From Verpa conica (Eukaryota > Ascomycota > Pezizomycetes > Pezizales > Morchellaceae), in assembly GCA_033030425.1 (NCBI GenBank), contig JAUFSD010000014.1, forward strand, positions 1-64,000: 64,000 nt of DNA. Reading direction: 5' to 3'. The notes under the pieces are model-generated. The model saw nothing but the letters and a program-made list of their open reading frames with translations, was not told where the DNA came from and ran no database searches. The number at the start of each line of letters is the position of its first letter. Positions within the stretch are counted from its first letter, which is position 1. The position numbers and the translations under genes are program-made. Below are positions 44,823-58,184 of this stretch, one piece after another.

Positions 44823-47385
44823 GTACTGAAGATGACATAAGAGGGTTTTAATTAAACAAAATGTATGCAGGCTTCGAAAAAGCGGCATTAATCTTGGGTT
44901 GGTAAGCCTTAGCTAAGTTAATTAGCCTAACGTACAATATATACCGCTTTTTATAATCTTGATTTAGCAGCCAAAATTTTGAATTAATGGAACTTTCTAG
45001 TAACACCTGGGGTATCTTCGTATCTATATTTTAGCAAGGAGTTCATTAGTTACACATCCCTAGGCAACAACTATTGACCATGACTCATACCAATTACAAC
45101 CTTAGTCTAATCTCTACTTTTGTGATATAGATATCAATTTTAATATGGATCTCGATATAAGCAAGGGTTCCAATGGCTATTCACTAGGTGGACTTTTTAG
45201 TTTGGGATGTTCTCTCTTATTTTCTTTTTTGTGGTTGCTGGCGATCTAGGATCTATAGATCTAGTAGCACAGGCTTAGACGTCTCGCCAAGAAAAAGGGT
45301 ACCCCGGTAGATAACAATCTATTATTCCTTATTTTGTCTTACGTTTTAGTTTGTACAATCCCAAACCATTAATCCTAGGCCAATCACTTTAGACCTTTAG
45401 CATGCATGTTGAAAGTTGGGACTCACAACGAATATCTTAGGGCTGTTGCTTTTCTCTTCTTAATATACTCTATACAAAATCCTGATATTTCGGAACGTTC
45501 TGTGTAGCCGAGTAAATATGCTTAAATGGTAGATTTTATTCATAGGTTAGGATTGAAACCCTAAGTATCTATAGTCTTCCTAGTATATATATACGTATAC
45601 ATACTCCATTATATCATAGCGCTTCACAACATGTGAATGGATTAATCATAAATATATGGAACCCTGAAGCGCTTCAATATCTAGCGACAGTCGCTCACAG
45701 GATGATGTACACATACTTGATAACGGGCAGGGGTCTTGACACAGTAGGCAACCAGAAGTATCTTCTTCCTACCTCTTACTTGCATATACCTATGGACAAT
45801 CCCTGTCCGTCAACACTCAGTACCCATCGTCACTCCATAGCATTGTAGACTTATTTCATCTAGAAAACTGACAAATACCTAGTTTCGCTAATGGTAAACA
45901 TGCGTGACCTTGTGGATTTCTTATAGATCTAGGTCTCTTTGTCGCCATTCGTGCGGCTGTCTTCAATTATGTCAGTCACAAAAGGCTTGGCACGAGTCGG
46001 TCTTTCGGGGTCATCATCGACTCCGTGCATAGGTCGAGGTAACGCAACCCCCGTCGTTTTTTTCTTCTGCAGATCTAGCAGCCTAATGCATGGAAAGCAC
46101 ACCTAGGGTCTCTGATACACAGCTGAAGGAAATTACGGAAAATAGGAAATTTTCTTACCTCTTTAGGGCGCCATATATGTATATAGCAAGGGAAATGCAT
46201 GGGTTCCGGCCACTCATACCTTTTCAATTGGCTAACCCGGTTATGTTTTGAAAGGGCGCAATACATGGCAAAGTGTGCACTGATATGACAGTTGTTTTGT
46301 TTTAGTACCGCCCGAGTCTCAGCTTTACCATGTGCCGTAACAGATCTCCGCTTTTTATTCCTAATTAATAGCTATTGGGGCAGTGAATCGTTGTTGGATA
46401 GTACCTTAATATGTTCCTGCATGCGTAATAGTCACTTGGAACCTGCTTTCACTGAGGTAGTCATATGTAGCTGTCGGCTTTTGTATGTCTAGGGGTAGTT
46501 TTCTCTAGCTTTGAGCCTTTAAATCTTATTTTATTACGTTTTGGTGTCTGGGGTTTTGGTATCTTGAGTTCTACAGATTTTATGATAGTGATCTTGCCGG
46601 TGTATGTCAGCTGGGTTGCCTCTATCAAGTTTTTTTTAGAAACGCTTAGTAGAATATTTGCGAGATGTCTTAGCTCTAAGACCAGGACTTGATTAGAAGA
46701 CTTGTGGAACACTGTTAGTCGATGATGAACTGCATGGCCAGTAGCCAGTAACTTTGGAGGAGCAAACAAACGGTGAAAGCAGCTAGGTCAGGGAATATCA
46801 TTGGGCTAGAGCTGCTTACCGGCTACCTGGTAGTGGTGGGTTCCTATGGCGGATAAATGGCAACAAAGACGCGGGAGTGGGTGCACTGACATCTCCTTTA
46901 CCACATAAGGCTAACCTAGAATATTACATCTATTCACATAAAACAGAAATTAGAGCGGTGTCTATTAGTCATGGCATTGATCTAAGCCTCAATATGAATT
47001 TTCGTACTTGAGGAGCTTGACGCATACTTAGGCTTCCACGCCAATGATTTACATTTGCCTTAGGTAGAACAGATCCGTAGGACCCCGGAATATCTTCATT
47101 GGCTCGACTATTTACGCTTCTCTATTTTTCTAGTTGCCAAATCCTGCAGAAGGCATAACTTATAGGTCTCACGTACATGAGACATCTTTAAGGAGTACCT
47201 CCAGAGATATTCTAGGGATGAATATTCTGTTAACATTAAGCTCGGTGAAAGACCAAGACCAAGACCATATGTCATTTCAACATCATGCTGTTGCCTTATG
47301 ACATAGAAACCAGGGTAAGTAATCCACCGAGCTATTAACATGAACTCGTACGTACATATATATACTTACTAGCTACAGAGATCAG

Positions 47386-47394
47386 TATATAAAA
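47386..47394 (+). promoter_or_regulatory. TATA box candidate of the bZIP gene
   Basis: TATATAAAA lies 231 bases before the ATG and is followed by an A/C-rich leader typical of a fungal 5' UTR. Confidence 0.45.
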
Positions 47395-47616
47395 ACACTG
47401 AAGACCTTCCGTCAGTTACATCCTCAAAATTAACGGACATCTCAAAAATCACGAACCCTTTCATCGATTGTATCCTAAGCCAAGGAATTTGATAGGCCCA
47501 ACACCTAAAATCAATATACACTCATCGCATCAGACTCAAAAACCACAAGGACAAACAGCTCGAGTCAATATAAATTCACCACAGCAGACTTAGAATTCAA
47601 AAACAATAACATAAAC

Positions 47617-48709
47617 ATGTCAAGATCTTACTATAACCAAGGATCTTCCAGTAGTGCGTCCGGATCCACTCAGAATAGAGAAGACGAACAAGAATGGGTT
47701 AGGGTTGAAGACCCACAGGAGAGAAGGAGGATTCAGAACCGCCAAGCCCAAAGAAACTATCGTAAGAATTCCTTATCGAATGAGTTTTTATTTTAAAGAC
47801 ATTTATCTAAGATTTATACTCTATTTAGGAGCGAAACAAAAGCGTCTACTGGCAGAAGTTGAGCGTCGATTGGCAGAAGACAAATTAGCAGAGGAAAATT
47901 CCCGCATGCGCCCTGAATTCATTCTTTGTAGGGAATACGAGGAATATCTCAGTAAGCCCATAGTAACTGATGAGGGAAACTGGATGAACGAGTCATGGTC
48001 CACTGAGCCATCCTACCCAATGGCAAGCATCATTGAGCGTCAACTTTCTCCCTCTGTTCCACGTCAGCTGGTTCTCCCAGTTGCATCCTGGCTAGAGGCT
48101 ACAAAGCCCTTCCAGGATGGAGAGCAGTTTCGTGCTCGACATGTCCTTATAATCTTAAACGCCATCGAGATACATCTTCCTCAACTAGGGATTACCTCTA
48201 GTATGCTCGCCGACAAAAAATCTGTTTCTCCCTACGTAAGATACGATGACAGATACGATGAAAACCTCGAGACAAGAATCAATGGCCTAAACCAATTCAT
48301 CCCGAACCTAGCCCCAGTGGATCTTCAAAGAACAGTCGTACACCACCCTTACATTGATTTGATACCTTTTCCAGCTTTCCGATCTACGATTCTTAGGCTT
48401 CTCCGTGATTCGCCTAGTGCTGTTAACCAGGTCGAACTATGCCACGATATTGAAATGGGCGGTCTCAGACTCTGGGGGAAATATTCATACGAACCGAGGA
48501 GCTATGAGTTGACCGAGGCGTTTGCAGCCAAATGGGGTTACCTTTTCCGCCAAGACACAGTTGCATTAGATGCTACAAACTACTGGAGGAATGCTCGTGG
48601 GATGCAGAGTTTAGGAATGCAAGATTTGGGGGGTGCTCCAGGCAGTAGGAGTTCACAAATAGTTTTCGAGAACTTACACCTAATCCGGATGATAAAGGCG
48701 GAACTATAA
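47617..48709 (+). CDS. bZIP transcription factor with DUF3425 domain, 341 aa
   Basis: Two exons: 47617-47761 and 47829-48709. The 67-nt intron (donor GTAAGA, acceptor TTTAG) lies inside the bZIP basic region, and splicing joins RNY to RAKQKRLL. The basic region is ERRRIQNRQAQRNYRAKQKR (35-54) with the N-x7-R signature (Asn41, Arg49), followed by a Leu/Glu/Lys helix to about 75. From about 219 the fungal DUF3425 domain is clear: HPYIDLIPFPAFR, GLRLWGKYSYEPRSYEL and FAAKWGYLF. Such bZIP-DUF3425 proteins are nuclear regulators, many tied to stress or local metabolism. The zipper is short, as is usual in this group. No neighbour lies within 9 kb, so targets cannot be inferred. Confidence 0.88.
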
Positions 48710-49558
48710 GTCTCCGGACCAAAGCGCTTCGGGCCTAATCAATGCACCTCAACTGATAGAAGATTTCTTTTCGATATTGTAGGACTCACCAACTCCACTC
48801 TTCACGATAACAGCCCCACGAACTATCCTATTAGAAATTTTTGCGATATTTTTATAGCTCTACGGGCCCTCAGCTTGCTCAGCCTGGCAAAGTGGTGATG
48901 AGAGAAAGAAATAAATGACGATATAATAGACCCGAGTAGCAGGCTACTCGAATATGAAATATGAAGTATTCTGAGCTCTACGGGGCCGAGGTGGGTTTGT
49001 TGGGCAGACTCCACTGTTAATTCTAAGGCTGTAACAAAAACTCTCCCCTCACCCCCCCTCCCCCTCCTCCAGAAAAAATAAAAGAAAGAATAGATTCCCC
49101 GCTATATATATAACTATATAGATACGTTCACTTCCTAGTACGGTTAGTGTTAGTCTTGAATTTTTCAGAGTTTGTATTCCTATTCTTTCTTTTGTCGTTT
49201 TTAAACTTCTTCTCTTTCTTTCTATTTCTTGATATACTTCTTGTCAAAGCGAGCATTTTAGATTGTTGTCACTTTTCTCTGCTTTATTCATTACTACATT
49301 CTTATCGACTGGCTTCCCCAATGGTAGCTATTGTCTTACCAACAAACATTGTGCGTATCTATTACTATATATTAGACAGATCTTTGGTCAACAGGTTATA
49401 TACGAAGCCTTTACACTAAAATACCACTATATTTGTAGACAGAAAGCTAGCCCCCGGTCAAAATATAGACTCAACTTCAACTGAGCTATAAGGGATTATA
49501 TTATGACAGTGCTAGTTAATTGTGAAAGTACATCTAATTAACGATAAAGTCATGCACA

Positions 49559-50141
49559 TGTTCTGGCCCGTTGTGGGGACCTGCCTATCGGGGGGACGTC
49601 CCCCCAACGGGCCAGCCTGGGAGCGGACAGGTAGGCATCCCCTGAATGGGCTACCTGTTGGAGGGATACCAGTGTCCCCCATATGGGTAGGTGATAAATC
49701 ATGGCTCAATTAATACAGGCATACCCTAAATAAATTAAGTAAGTGGTTAGAAAGATATTGGCCTATCTTGAGACTTTTAGGGGATTTTATTTTATTTTTA
49801 TACCATGAAATGTTGTCTCTGAAGATTTTTATATTGTAGGTACTTTTTATAGCAAAAAGTAGTTATATGTTATCTGATAAACATGGGTGCTTTATAAGCG
49901 ATATACTAGGGTAAAATAGCAACCTACTAGGACAAAATAGCTGTCTACCCATTCAGGGGATGCAGTGTGTCCCTCCAATGGGTAGCCCATTGAGGGGATG
50001 CCCTATAAAACTGATTTATTGCTACCCATTGGGGGGATATCCCCTCAACAGGTAGCCCATTGGGGGGATATCCCTCCAACAGGCCGGCCCGTTCAGGGGA
50101 CGTCCCCCCGATAGGCAGCGTCCCCCGAACGGGCCAGAACA
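49559..50141. mobile_element. 583-bp composite fold-back element with G/C-rich palindromic modules
   Basis: Begins TGTTCTGGCCCGTT and ends AACGGGCCAGAACA, a perfect 14-bp inverted repeat. Near both ends are modules of the type CCCATTGGGGGGATATCCC or CGTTGGGGGGACGTCCCC, each itself palindromic, repeated at least six times (49565-49690 and 49950-50130). The middle (about 49700-49940) is A+T-rich. No protein is credible. Confidence 0.7.
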
Positions 50142-53082
50142 CACAGATGCTTATAGATACCAGATAGTGCTGGTTATATATATACCTAAGATAATTGTTG
50201 AGGTGAGGTTAGGGCTGGGCGGTTGCTCTTAGGGCCTAGCTAGTTGTTTATCTACCTAGCACCCCGTTAACACGTGCTACACTTTTCACGTGCACAAGAC
50301 AAGACACAAATAAAAATCCACCACCCGGCCCCAAAGCCCAAAACGCCAAAAATATTACAAATAATAAAAACTACTTAGAAGGAGACTACCGCCTTACGCG
50401 AATCTTGTATGATAACTTTGTATGTTTGGTACAAAATAGAATCTCAGCTAAAAGAATGGTTTTTTTCCAGATACTACCTAATAGTATTGTACGGTACGGT
50501 ACAAATTTAGCCGTACAGGCAACGCGACAGCACTCTTATATATTGTCATTCAGTTCCATCATAAATACTACTAGAACAAGTCCTAAAGCTGTTGAGATAT
50601 AGATTTGTAGTAAATAATTACCTACCCTTGTAATTTATCTGTATTTCTTATCACAGGGCTTCTTTTATCTTATTGTGATGCGTTGCTATATCAGCTGGTG
50701 TATGGTTAATTTTGTTAACGTACAATACCTTTGAGACCCGAGGCAGCATCTCCCCCCTCATGCTCAAACGTATGCGCTCATACACGTACATCATACAAAC
50801 AAAAGTAATTAGTGTTTGTCTTGGGGTGGTTCCTAAGCTAATAGACCCGGGTTCTGGCCTAATTGTAAACAAAAAGTTACCCAACAGGTCCCACCAGCCA
50901 AGTAGGTTAAGAGTAGGTTAATTGGAGATTTCTAGAGGGTAAACCCCCCCTGTTAGGGGAGTTGGAGCGGTCTGGGGTAGTTTCTTGGCTCGGTTCCTCA
51001 ATTCATTCAGGGGCTGACCCCCATGACGAATACTATAAGTGATAAAATTATTAAGCTACATAATGAGAAGTACTACGAATCTTGGTCTGTCCCACAATCT
51101 GGTAGTGTTGGGCCTAGCCTAGTAGACCTTTCTGGAGAAGATCCATCAGCTGGATTTTCTGTCCCACCCACAGTGCTCGGTACTACAGTATACTAGATAT
51201 AAGCCAGTATGTGTACGCTTACGTAACGGTTCGGATCAAATTTCCTAACAGTCGATTATATAATTTATATAGCTATTTAAGAAGATTTTAGAGGAGATTA
51301 CCTATTGACATACCGGTGAAAGTCCGAGTTCAGCCCAGAGCTTACATACATACTCACAGTACAGGATTATACTATACTCGACCTAGTAGAATATGATCGA
51401 GCAGCAAGATACATTTATATGGCTGAATAACCAACCGCACAGCATTACCAATTACATATATAACATTCTTCAGATGCATTTAGTGTGTACTTGCATTTGG
51501 CTTCTATCCTTTAAATCATGTTTATTACAAAGCATAGGTATTATCATGGTCAATTTTGGGGTTATAGCTACGTAGTTAAAAGTTCTATAAGCACTAATTT
51601 ATTATTCATCGTTTGGGCTGGAGTCGAGTTTGGATCGAAGACAGATCTCATAAAAAAAGGGTGAACGGGAATATACTGTAATACGTGTCAATTTAGATTA
51701 TGTAGTTCATTAGTTAGGATTTCCGCTCGGCCGAGCGATGATTGATGTTTTAAAAATACTTTATCGAAATCTAGATTTATGTGAGCTATATAACTAGCTA
51801 TAGGATGTTATCCCTAATTAGTCGCATGGTTAGAGTCCGTAACCCGTTCATGGGATCGACCGATGTCACACAGCCCGTATTCCCAGAAACATATAACTAA
51901 CAGAAATAGCAACTCCGCCCGCGGCTATTAGAAATCATGATATACCTTTCTAGCATATATATCCTAGAACAAAAAAAACAAATACCTTCGTGAAACACGA
52001 GATATTCTACATACCCATTATCGTAACACAATAGCACATGGGGATGGATTTTCACAAAATGGATCTCGGTCATTTCAAATATTTCAGCGGCCGCCGGTCG
52101 TATTCTGAAAAATAGACATTCGTCAGGCCAGATAATAGCTGTGCTTTAAGAAAGTTCAAACGTAAAACACTCGATCTAAAAGAGATATAGTAAATGTCAC
52201 GCCGCTACACTATATATATCGATATGCATGGATAGTAAAGTTTGAATTTCGGTTATACCTACGTTGGATAGAATGACCAAACCCCTTGCGCATGTAATCA
52301 GGTATCATAGTCGGTCTTTTGTATGTAGTAAAGGGTTCTTGGCCCTCGTGGCATAGACACCCATGGTAATGGATGCTGATCGTTCTGGTGTACTCCAATC
52401 TAGATCTTCTCTTCTCGATAAGCGAACAAATAGCTGCAAATCAAAAATAGCTTAATTCATAGCCTCATAAGAGAAATTATTTATTTTAATATATGTAGGT
52501 GGCACTGGGCACATCTCCAAGAACCGTACTGTACCCCCGGCCCGGCCTTTCAACCGTTCGCGAGCAAGGGGAAATCGACATATTGCCTATTTGAGTCAAA
52601 TCGCCGCCAGCTTCTCAAAATACCCATTTTGGCTTTAAGGGGAAGGACGCGTAAGCTTCTTAGTATGATAAACTTTTTGGGGATTCTTTCGAAAACATAA
52701 TTGCAGTATATACTAGCCTGAGACGCAGGGACAACAGCTGGCCCGTGCTTGTGCATCTATCACCCCGCCTCCATATGTACTGACAGTTTATATCGCTTAA
52801 TATAGCTGGATTAGCGTGCTCTCCCCTAGGTAATAAGCAAAAATCAGAAAACTTAGTACTTGTACGTACCTAAGTAGCTGCTTTTCTAGGCTCACGGTCG
52901 AAAGTACATAATTAACGGACCACTATCAACTAATAGATCTATTACCCCATGGACCTGCGGACTTGACAAGGTACAATGTTTATGAGAAGTTACTCATATT
53001 TTTTTAACCACAAGTTCGATATTAACGAAGAAAAAGGCGCGGATATTTCGGTTATTCATATTATTGAGGCTCATTTTTTGTA

Positions 53083-53151
53083 TATATGTTCTTGTCCGTT
53101 GGGGGGACGTGCCTATCGGGGGGACGTCCCCTCAACGGGCCAGAACATATA
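53083..53151. mobile_element. 69-bp miniature of the TGTTCTGGCCCGTT fold-back family
   Basis: Arms of 28 bp (TATATGTTCTTGTCCGTT... and the complement of ...AACGGGCCAGAACATATA) match with three mismatches around a GCCTATCGGGGGG core that also occurs at 49583-49595. TATA-type sequence flanks both ends. The element is almost entirely palindrome. Confidence 0.75.
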
Positions 53152-56100
53152 CACGTCGTCATCACGCAGCTTAAGTTGATTCCGTAAACCTGTCCAAAAT
53201 ACTTCTAGTGTAAAAGCACAACCGAACATCAGAAGTGTTTTTTAGAATAACCTCTTTAGGTAACTGACGGAGCGAGCTCTAGTGAAATGTTGATATCAAT
53301 TAAGAGCCACAGTAAAAAGCACCTTCCTAAACAGGTCTTTTCAACCTTTTCCTTGATCTGTAGCATCCTATATACTAACAAGACTATCTTGGATATAAGG
53401 GGCATCTCACGAATATTATCTTAGTTATGTATAAAGGCTAGTACTGAGCTCGTTATGCGGTGACTATTCAAGTTTCTCCCTTTAAGTTGTATACATTACG
53501 TTTATCCAATTATCTCCCCGCACTGCTTTAGTATCCACTATCAAAAATACGAGTGATTTATAGTGAAAATACGCCCTTACAAGTTAATTCCACGGTTTTA
53601 ATATGCGATCACATTATAGAACATGGAACATCTATATATAGGCATCTGCAAGATATGTTAATTGAGGTAAAAAGTACTTCTATATGTACGTGTACACGTA
53701 CACCAATAACTCGGGTAGACATGTAAAAAGTCCAATATCATCAAGCGGAGAAAAATGGCTACTATATTCCTAGATCGTACAGCACATCACAAGCTCTTGA
53801 ATAAGGGATAAGCCGTAGATCCATATCTATACATGTAGTTCATAGGGAAAGTAGTGAACCAATTAAAAACTCTATTTAGTTATGTTATGTTCCTGTTATA
53901 ATCTCCCGGCACAAGTATAGCTAATCGATCTAGCTAGGCCTCTACATTAACAATCAGCTAAAAAAAACCCCACATCACCCCAAGTCACAAACACATGTAG
54001 GTAGGGAAAAAAGAACTCAAAAAACGCAATATATATAACGATACGAGATATTTATCGAGCTCAAATTTATATATTAGGCTGCTTATTGCTATTGAAATAA
54101 TTCAGCTAGGATATATATTTCGGCTTAAATCTGTCTAGAAGGTCAAAATACTAAAAAGCGTACGTACGCCTAGCTTTGGCAGTACAGCTACAGTTAGGTT
54201 TGCCTGAATATCTTAATTAAGAGTAGGTATTCTGATTCCATAGTCTCCGTTAAAAATACTTCTCCGGACTCCGTGAAAACTGATATGTTGACTTATTATA
54301 TGCGGAATGTAGAATTCAGGTGTATTCTATACCATACAGTTGCTTGAAAGGTGCAAGAACGCGCGGGGGTATGATCTAAAAGGGTTGTAATTTCAATTCC
54401 TGCATGTACAAAGTAAAGGTAAATATGGCAGGTGACCAGGTATCCGGTATGTTATCTGTTTTACTCATCATATTCCTAATTTGTCCATATGAATAACTAA
54501 ACTAAAGGTTCAGTCTCCGTAAGCTGATGATAAGCCATTGGGTCAATATCCGGGCAATAGCGGTAGATTCCAAAATGAGATCGAGAATCGCCACGTTACT
54601 ACGATAAGAAATAGTCATGTATGATATCTAGCGAGGTGTATTGTATATCCCATTAGTATCTAGTGATTACTACTTCTGTAGGGGCCAAGTCAAATAGTTT
54701 TATTACAGATGCACTGATAAACAAAATCTGTATAGTTCCACACGGTACTAATAATAAAGAGTCTTATTTACCTTCCTACTAGAGGCTACCGAGGAGAGAA
54801 GTAATACGCAATTAGAATATAGGGCGAACTACATAAGACGGCACTGACAAACTTAGGCAATTCTCGGAGAGGACTATCTCATATGCTCCTGGCGAGCCCC
54901 ACAGTCACACTCCGAGTAATACCTGTGTTTATATTTCTGCTTACTGATTCAGGAACCCCCTAATAATATTATAGTGCCGATGTAGTACAAGCCATTAGTA
55001 GAGACGCGTCACCACTGGATATGAATGGAGTCTAAACGGCTGTTTTGCCCTGGGCTGCTTGAAAAACGATGCATGAGCTCTCTTGGTCAACTTGTTAGGC
55101 GAGTACTCAAAAGTGAGGGGGTATGTAACCCCACATGCGCGCGTGCAGAGCATCGAGTGGTAACAAGCGTAGTAAATGATAGACAAAGGGGGAACCAATG
55201 CGCCATAAAATTGCACCGGTAGAAATTTTTATAAGGTACATATATAAAGTTAATTAACACCTGCTAAATACCCATAAGGAAGATGAATAGACCAATATTT
55301 GGCTGAAGACGGCCGAGTCATAGCCGTATATCCATGATAGGGACTTCAAAGCAACGTACTAGCCAGGGTGCAGGACTTAGAGTGGGCCTAGGATTATTAG
55401 GATAAATAGTATTCGTGATATAGTACCACGTTAAATAATACCCAGGATCAGGGTTCCTTGGCCCCGATTACACAATCTTATCTGATTAACTATTTTTGGC
55501 TGGAGGACGGAGGCGTCCCGACCCCGTATCGATCACGACAGCTAGTAGTAGTAGACCAAGGATATATCGCTACGGCAATGCTCCAGCTGAGAAGCTGTAA
55601 CCCCAAAGGCTCGGGCCAACCTTATATGAAACGCTCACCAACATTGTAGGACAGCTAGGCCGGGGGGTACTAAGTATGTAAGAAATAGCTGGACTCGGCT
55701 GGCAGCCTACAGCAGGTTTGGCCTCACACTGCGTCTTGGCAAATAAAATAACAGTCCAGCGCCTATCTCCTTGGGTCCGTAGGAAAACCACACCTGCCGA
55801 TAGCATAGCATATCAAGCGAACCCCACGTTTATGATCCGGTAGCCGTCCAGCCGTGTCGCCAAGAAGAATCCCCCGCGGAAGTCTGTAGCATCCGAATAT
55901 TTTCGTACGCAGTTTCCCGTCCTAGGCTTGAGGGTTTTGCGCGTGTGCTTAGGCTTGCTTCATTAGATCAAGTAAACTGGGTGTACCTGCGTAGCTGTGG
56001 TGGAGGTGCCGCACCTTATTCAGACCTCTCATCTTTAGGCTACAGAACTCGTACAAGCTCTCTAGAAAGAAGAAAAAAAATCCCTCTAATATATTGCTAC

Positions 56101-57780
56101 GCATCTTGTGTTTGTATGTATATCTCTAGCCCAACCACTGCCCATTGATCGGGGCCCTAACCTAGGATACGTAATTCGTAATATTAATTTTATAATCGCC
56201 GACACCGACGCCGACACCGACATCGGCGCCGGTATTCCTGGGTTTGAGAGGACCTATCCCCTAATGGTTCATATTTCTCGCAGCACCTCCCGGAAACAAG
56301 TAGAGCCGTACAAAACAGTGCGTGCCAAGAAATCAATCTAAATAACATGTCTCCAAACAATATCCTGGATACAGAGTACGAACAACCGCGGGAGTCCGCC
56401 TAGCCAGTTCAGTTTAGTTATCGGTTGTTACTCTATAGTCACATGTAACTAAAGGACGCAATTAGTAGGTATATCAGCCCACATATCGGTCTACACAATG
56501 TATGTGCTCCCTTGTCTAGCAAGTTAAGCTGAGTAGTGGTGGGCACAGGGACTGCAATCAAATAAGTCCTTAAAGATTATCTACATACGAGGATTAGTGT
56601 CTATTCTCGTCATGAGAATTCTTTTTGTCACAACTAGAGCTAGGCGGCCTTAGCATCCCCTGGGCTAGAATAATATTAACCACCATCCAAATACAGCTAT
56701 TGATGCAAGACATTTCCACCTTCACCTTGATAAAGACATGGCCCAAAGTAACACTAATGAATCTTGATTATCATGCATGGCGCCCTTTAGGCCGGAGCAA
56801 GTAAATAGATCGAGGATCAAATCCGGAAGCTCTCTTAGATAGATCTTGGGTATATCCAGCTAGATACCAACCTATGTCGTACTAAGTAAGCGAAAAATTA
56901 ATATATTAATCGGTAGTAATGAGGCCCGTATTCCCAAGCTATATAGAAGCTGTAGGTGTCAGGGGCACGCTGCTACTAGGATATTGTGCACCGTAGGACG
57001 GTTTGGTATCCGCCCGAATTCTAACTTCTAGCGAGGATTTTATACAGGGGAGATTATAGGGGAGATTATATATGCTTATTCGTGATCTATAGCGTCAAGC
57101 TACTGACTTACTGAGGCTAGAATTCACATTTTACCGACCTGAATCTCCAGATGGGATCTATCGCTCGTGCTCCAACGGCATATTCAGTACGTCTACCAGA
57201 TAGGTTACGTTTAGCATAGTTAGCTAATTAATATGAAAGTCACAAATACGTGATCGACAAATACCTACAGCCACAAATAGCTACTCCAGCCGCTCGGATC
57301 AAGACGAGATGCCCTAAAACCATGTGTAACATCCCTTGGTCAATGCTGGGATTGGACAAATTTTCCTCTATGGTGCTTCGCGTGACCGGAGAATACTTTG
57401 TATCTACTTTAAGATTCCCTTTACATACTTGGCACTTACTATGGTCTCATTTGCCACCTCTTGTGCTCAGGAGGGAAGTGTGTATATTCGTGAGAAAATT
57501 AGGTTTCAACAACAACCATTGACAATGAATCTCCTTTCTAACAAGGCAATTATATTGTAAAAAGAAATTCTGGCCACTCAGTTACAATTTCCTCACACTA
57601 GTTCTACAGCTGGGGCGGCATGTCTCACCGACCACAGACCTACGTCCGAGGAGCCAATCAGCAGTTCTCCCTCTTCGAAAAATATGGAAGTTCAAAAAAA
57701 TTCCTTTCGGGCCCGGGCGTGGGCGCCCTAAAAAATACTCTAGCCTTTTTGAAGGCTGGTAAGTTTAAGATGGTCAGGCC

Positions 57781-57984
57781 ACAGCCTATTTTGTCATTGA
57801 GACCCCCAACCAGCGGGTGCCGGGCAGCGGCGATGGTAGTCATTGGGCTCAAGGCCAAGAGGTTACTGCTACTATTTCCTGGTGCTGAAAATGGGATGGT
57901 AAATCTACCGGCTCGTGCATCAATCCGTATTCCGTTTTTGCTAATACCCTATATGAGATTACTTGTCTAGGAAGCTGCAGGTGA
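57781..57984 (+). pseudogene. Decayed exon of a cysteine-containing protein, in-frame TGA
   Basis: Reading from 57781 gives a protein-like frame (AYFVIETPNQRVPGSGDG, HWAQGQEVTATISWC), an in-frame TGA at 57886-57888, then KWDGKSTGSCINPYSVFANT and LYEITCLGSC up to a stop at 57982-57984. A single base change would turn TGA back into a sense codon, so this looks like a recently inactivated or mis-modelled exon. Upstream frames at 57250-57780 may be related but do not join cleanly. I do not recognise the family. It lies 200 bp upstream of the multicopper oxidase. Confidence 0.35.
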
Positions 57985-58079
57985 TTCACAGAAAACACCT
58001 AGTGGCTAATCATGTCAACCTCGAGATTGAGCATATGATTGATATTCAGGAACACAATATGGACTCCGTCCTCTAAAGT

Positions 58080-58086
58080 TATAAAA
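58080..58086 (+). promoter_or_regulatory. TATA box candidate of the multicopper oxidase gene
   Basis: TATAAAA lies 105 bases before the ATG at 58185, followed by a C/T-rich leader. Confidence 0.55.
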
Positions 58087-58184
58087 GGCACACTCTTTCC
58101 CTCCGTCAGAGATATCCCATCAGCATCAGCATCAGCTAGCTAGTCATTCATTTCTCAACAACACCGTTCCTTCACTTTGCAAAT

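Larger units (their letters stand above)
41926..47616. other. 5.7-kb gene desert
   Basis: No gene recognised; the frames are short and domain-less. It contains a diverged MITE copy (42199-42386), a hairpin (44769-44822), an alternating ATGC patch near 43987-44000 and the presumed bZIP promoter. Confidence 0.5.
48710..58184. other. 9.5-kb gene desert with G-rich fold-back repeats
   Basis: No intact gene is recognised. It holds the TGTTCTGGCCCGTT element family (49559-50141 and 53083-53151), an 18-bp perfect palindrome at 53685-53702, a short GCCGACACC repeat near 56199-56235 and a decayed exon at 57781-57984. Other frames, including those within the G-rich elements, are by-products of repeats. 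Confidence 0.5.

Noticed and set aside
46461..46769. 102-codon basic - strand frame
   Set aside because: Lysine-rich without any gag, zinc-knuckle or enzyme motif; the surrounding DNA shows no element boundaries.
49512..50142. Short Gly/Pro-rich frames on both strands
   Set aside because: They lie entirely inside the palindromic G-rich element; their composition is dictated by the repeats.
53685..53702. 18-bp perfect palindrome TGTACGTGTACACGTACA
   Set aside because: Built of simple TGTAC/GTACA steps in A+T-rich DNA; plausible by chance and linked to no gene.
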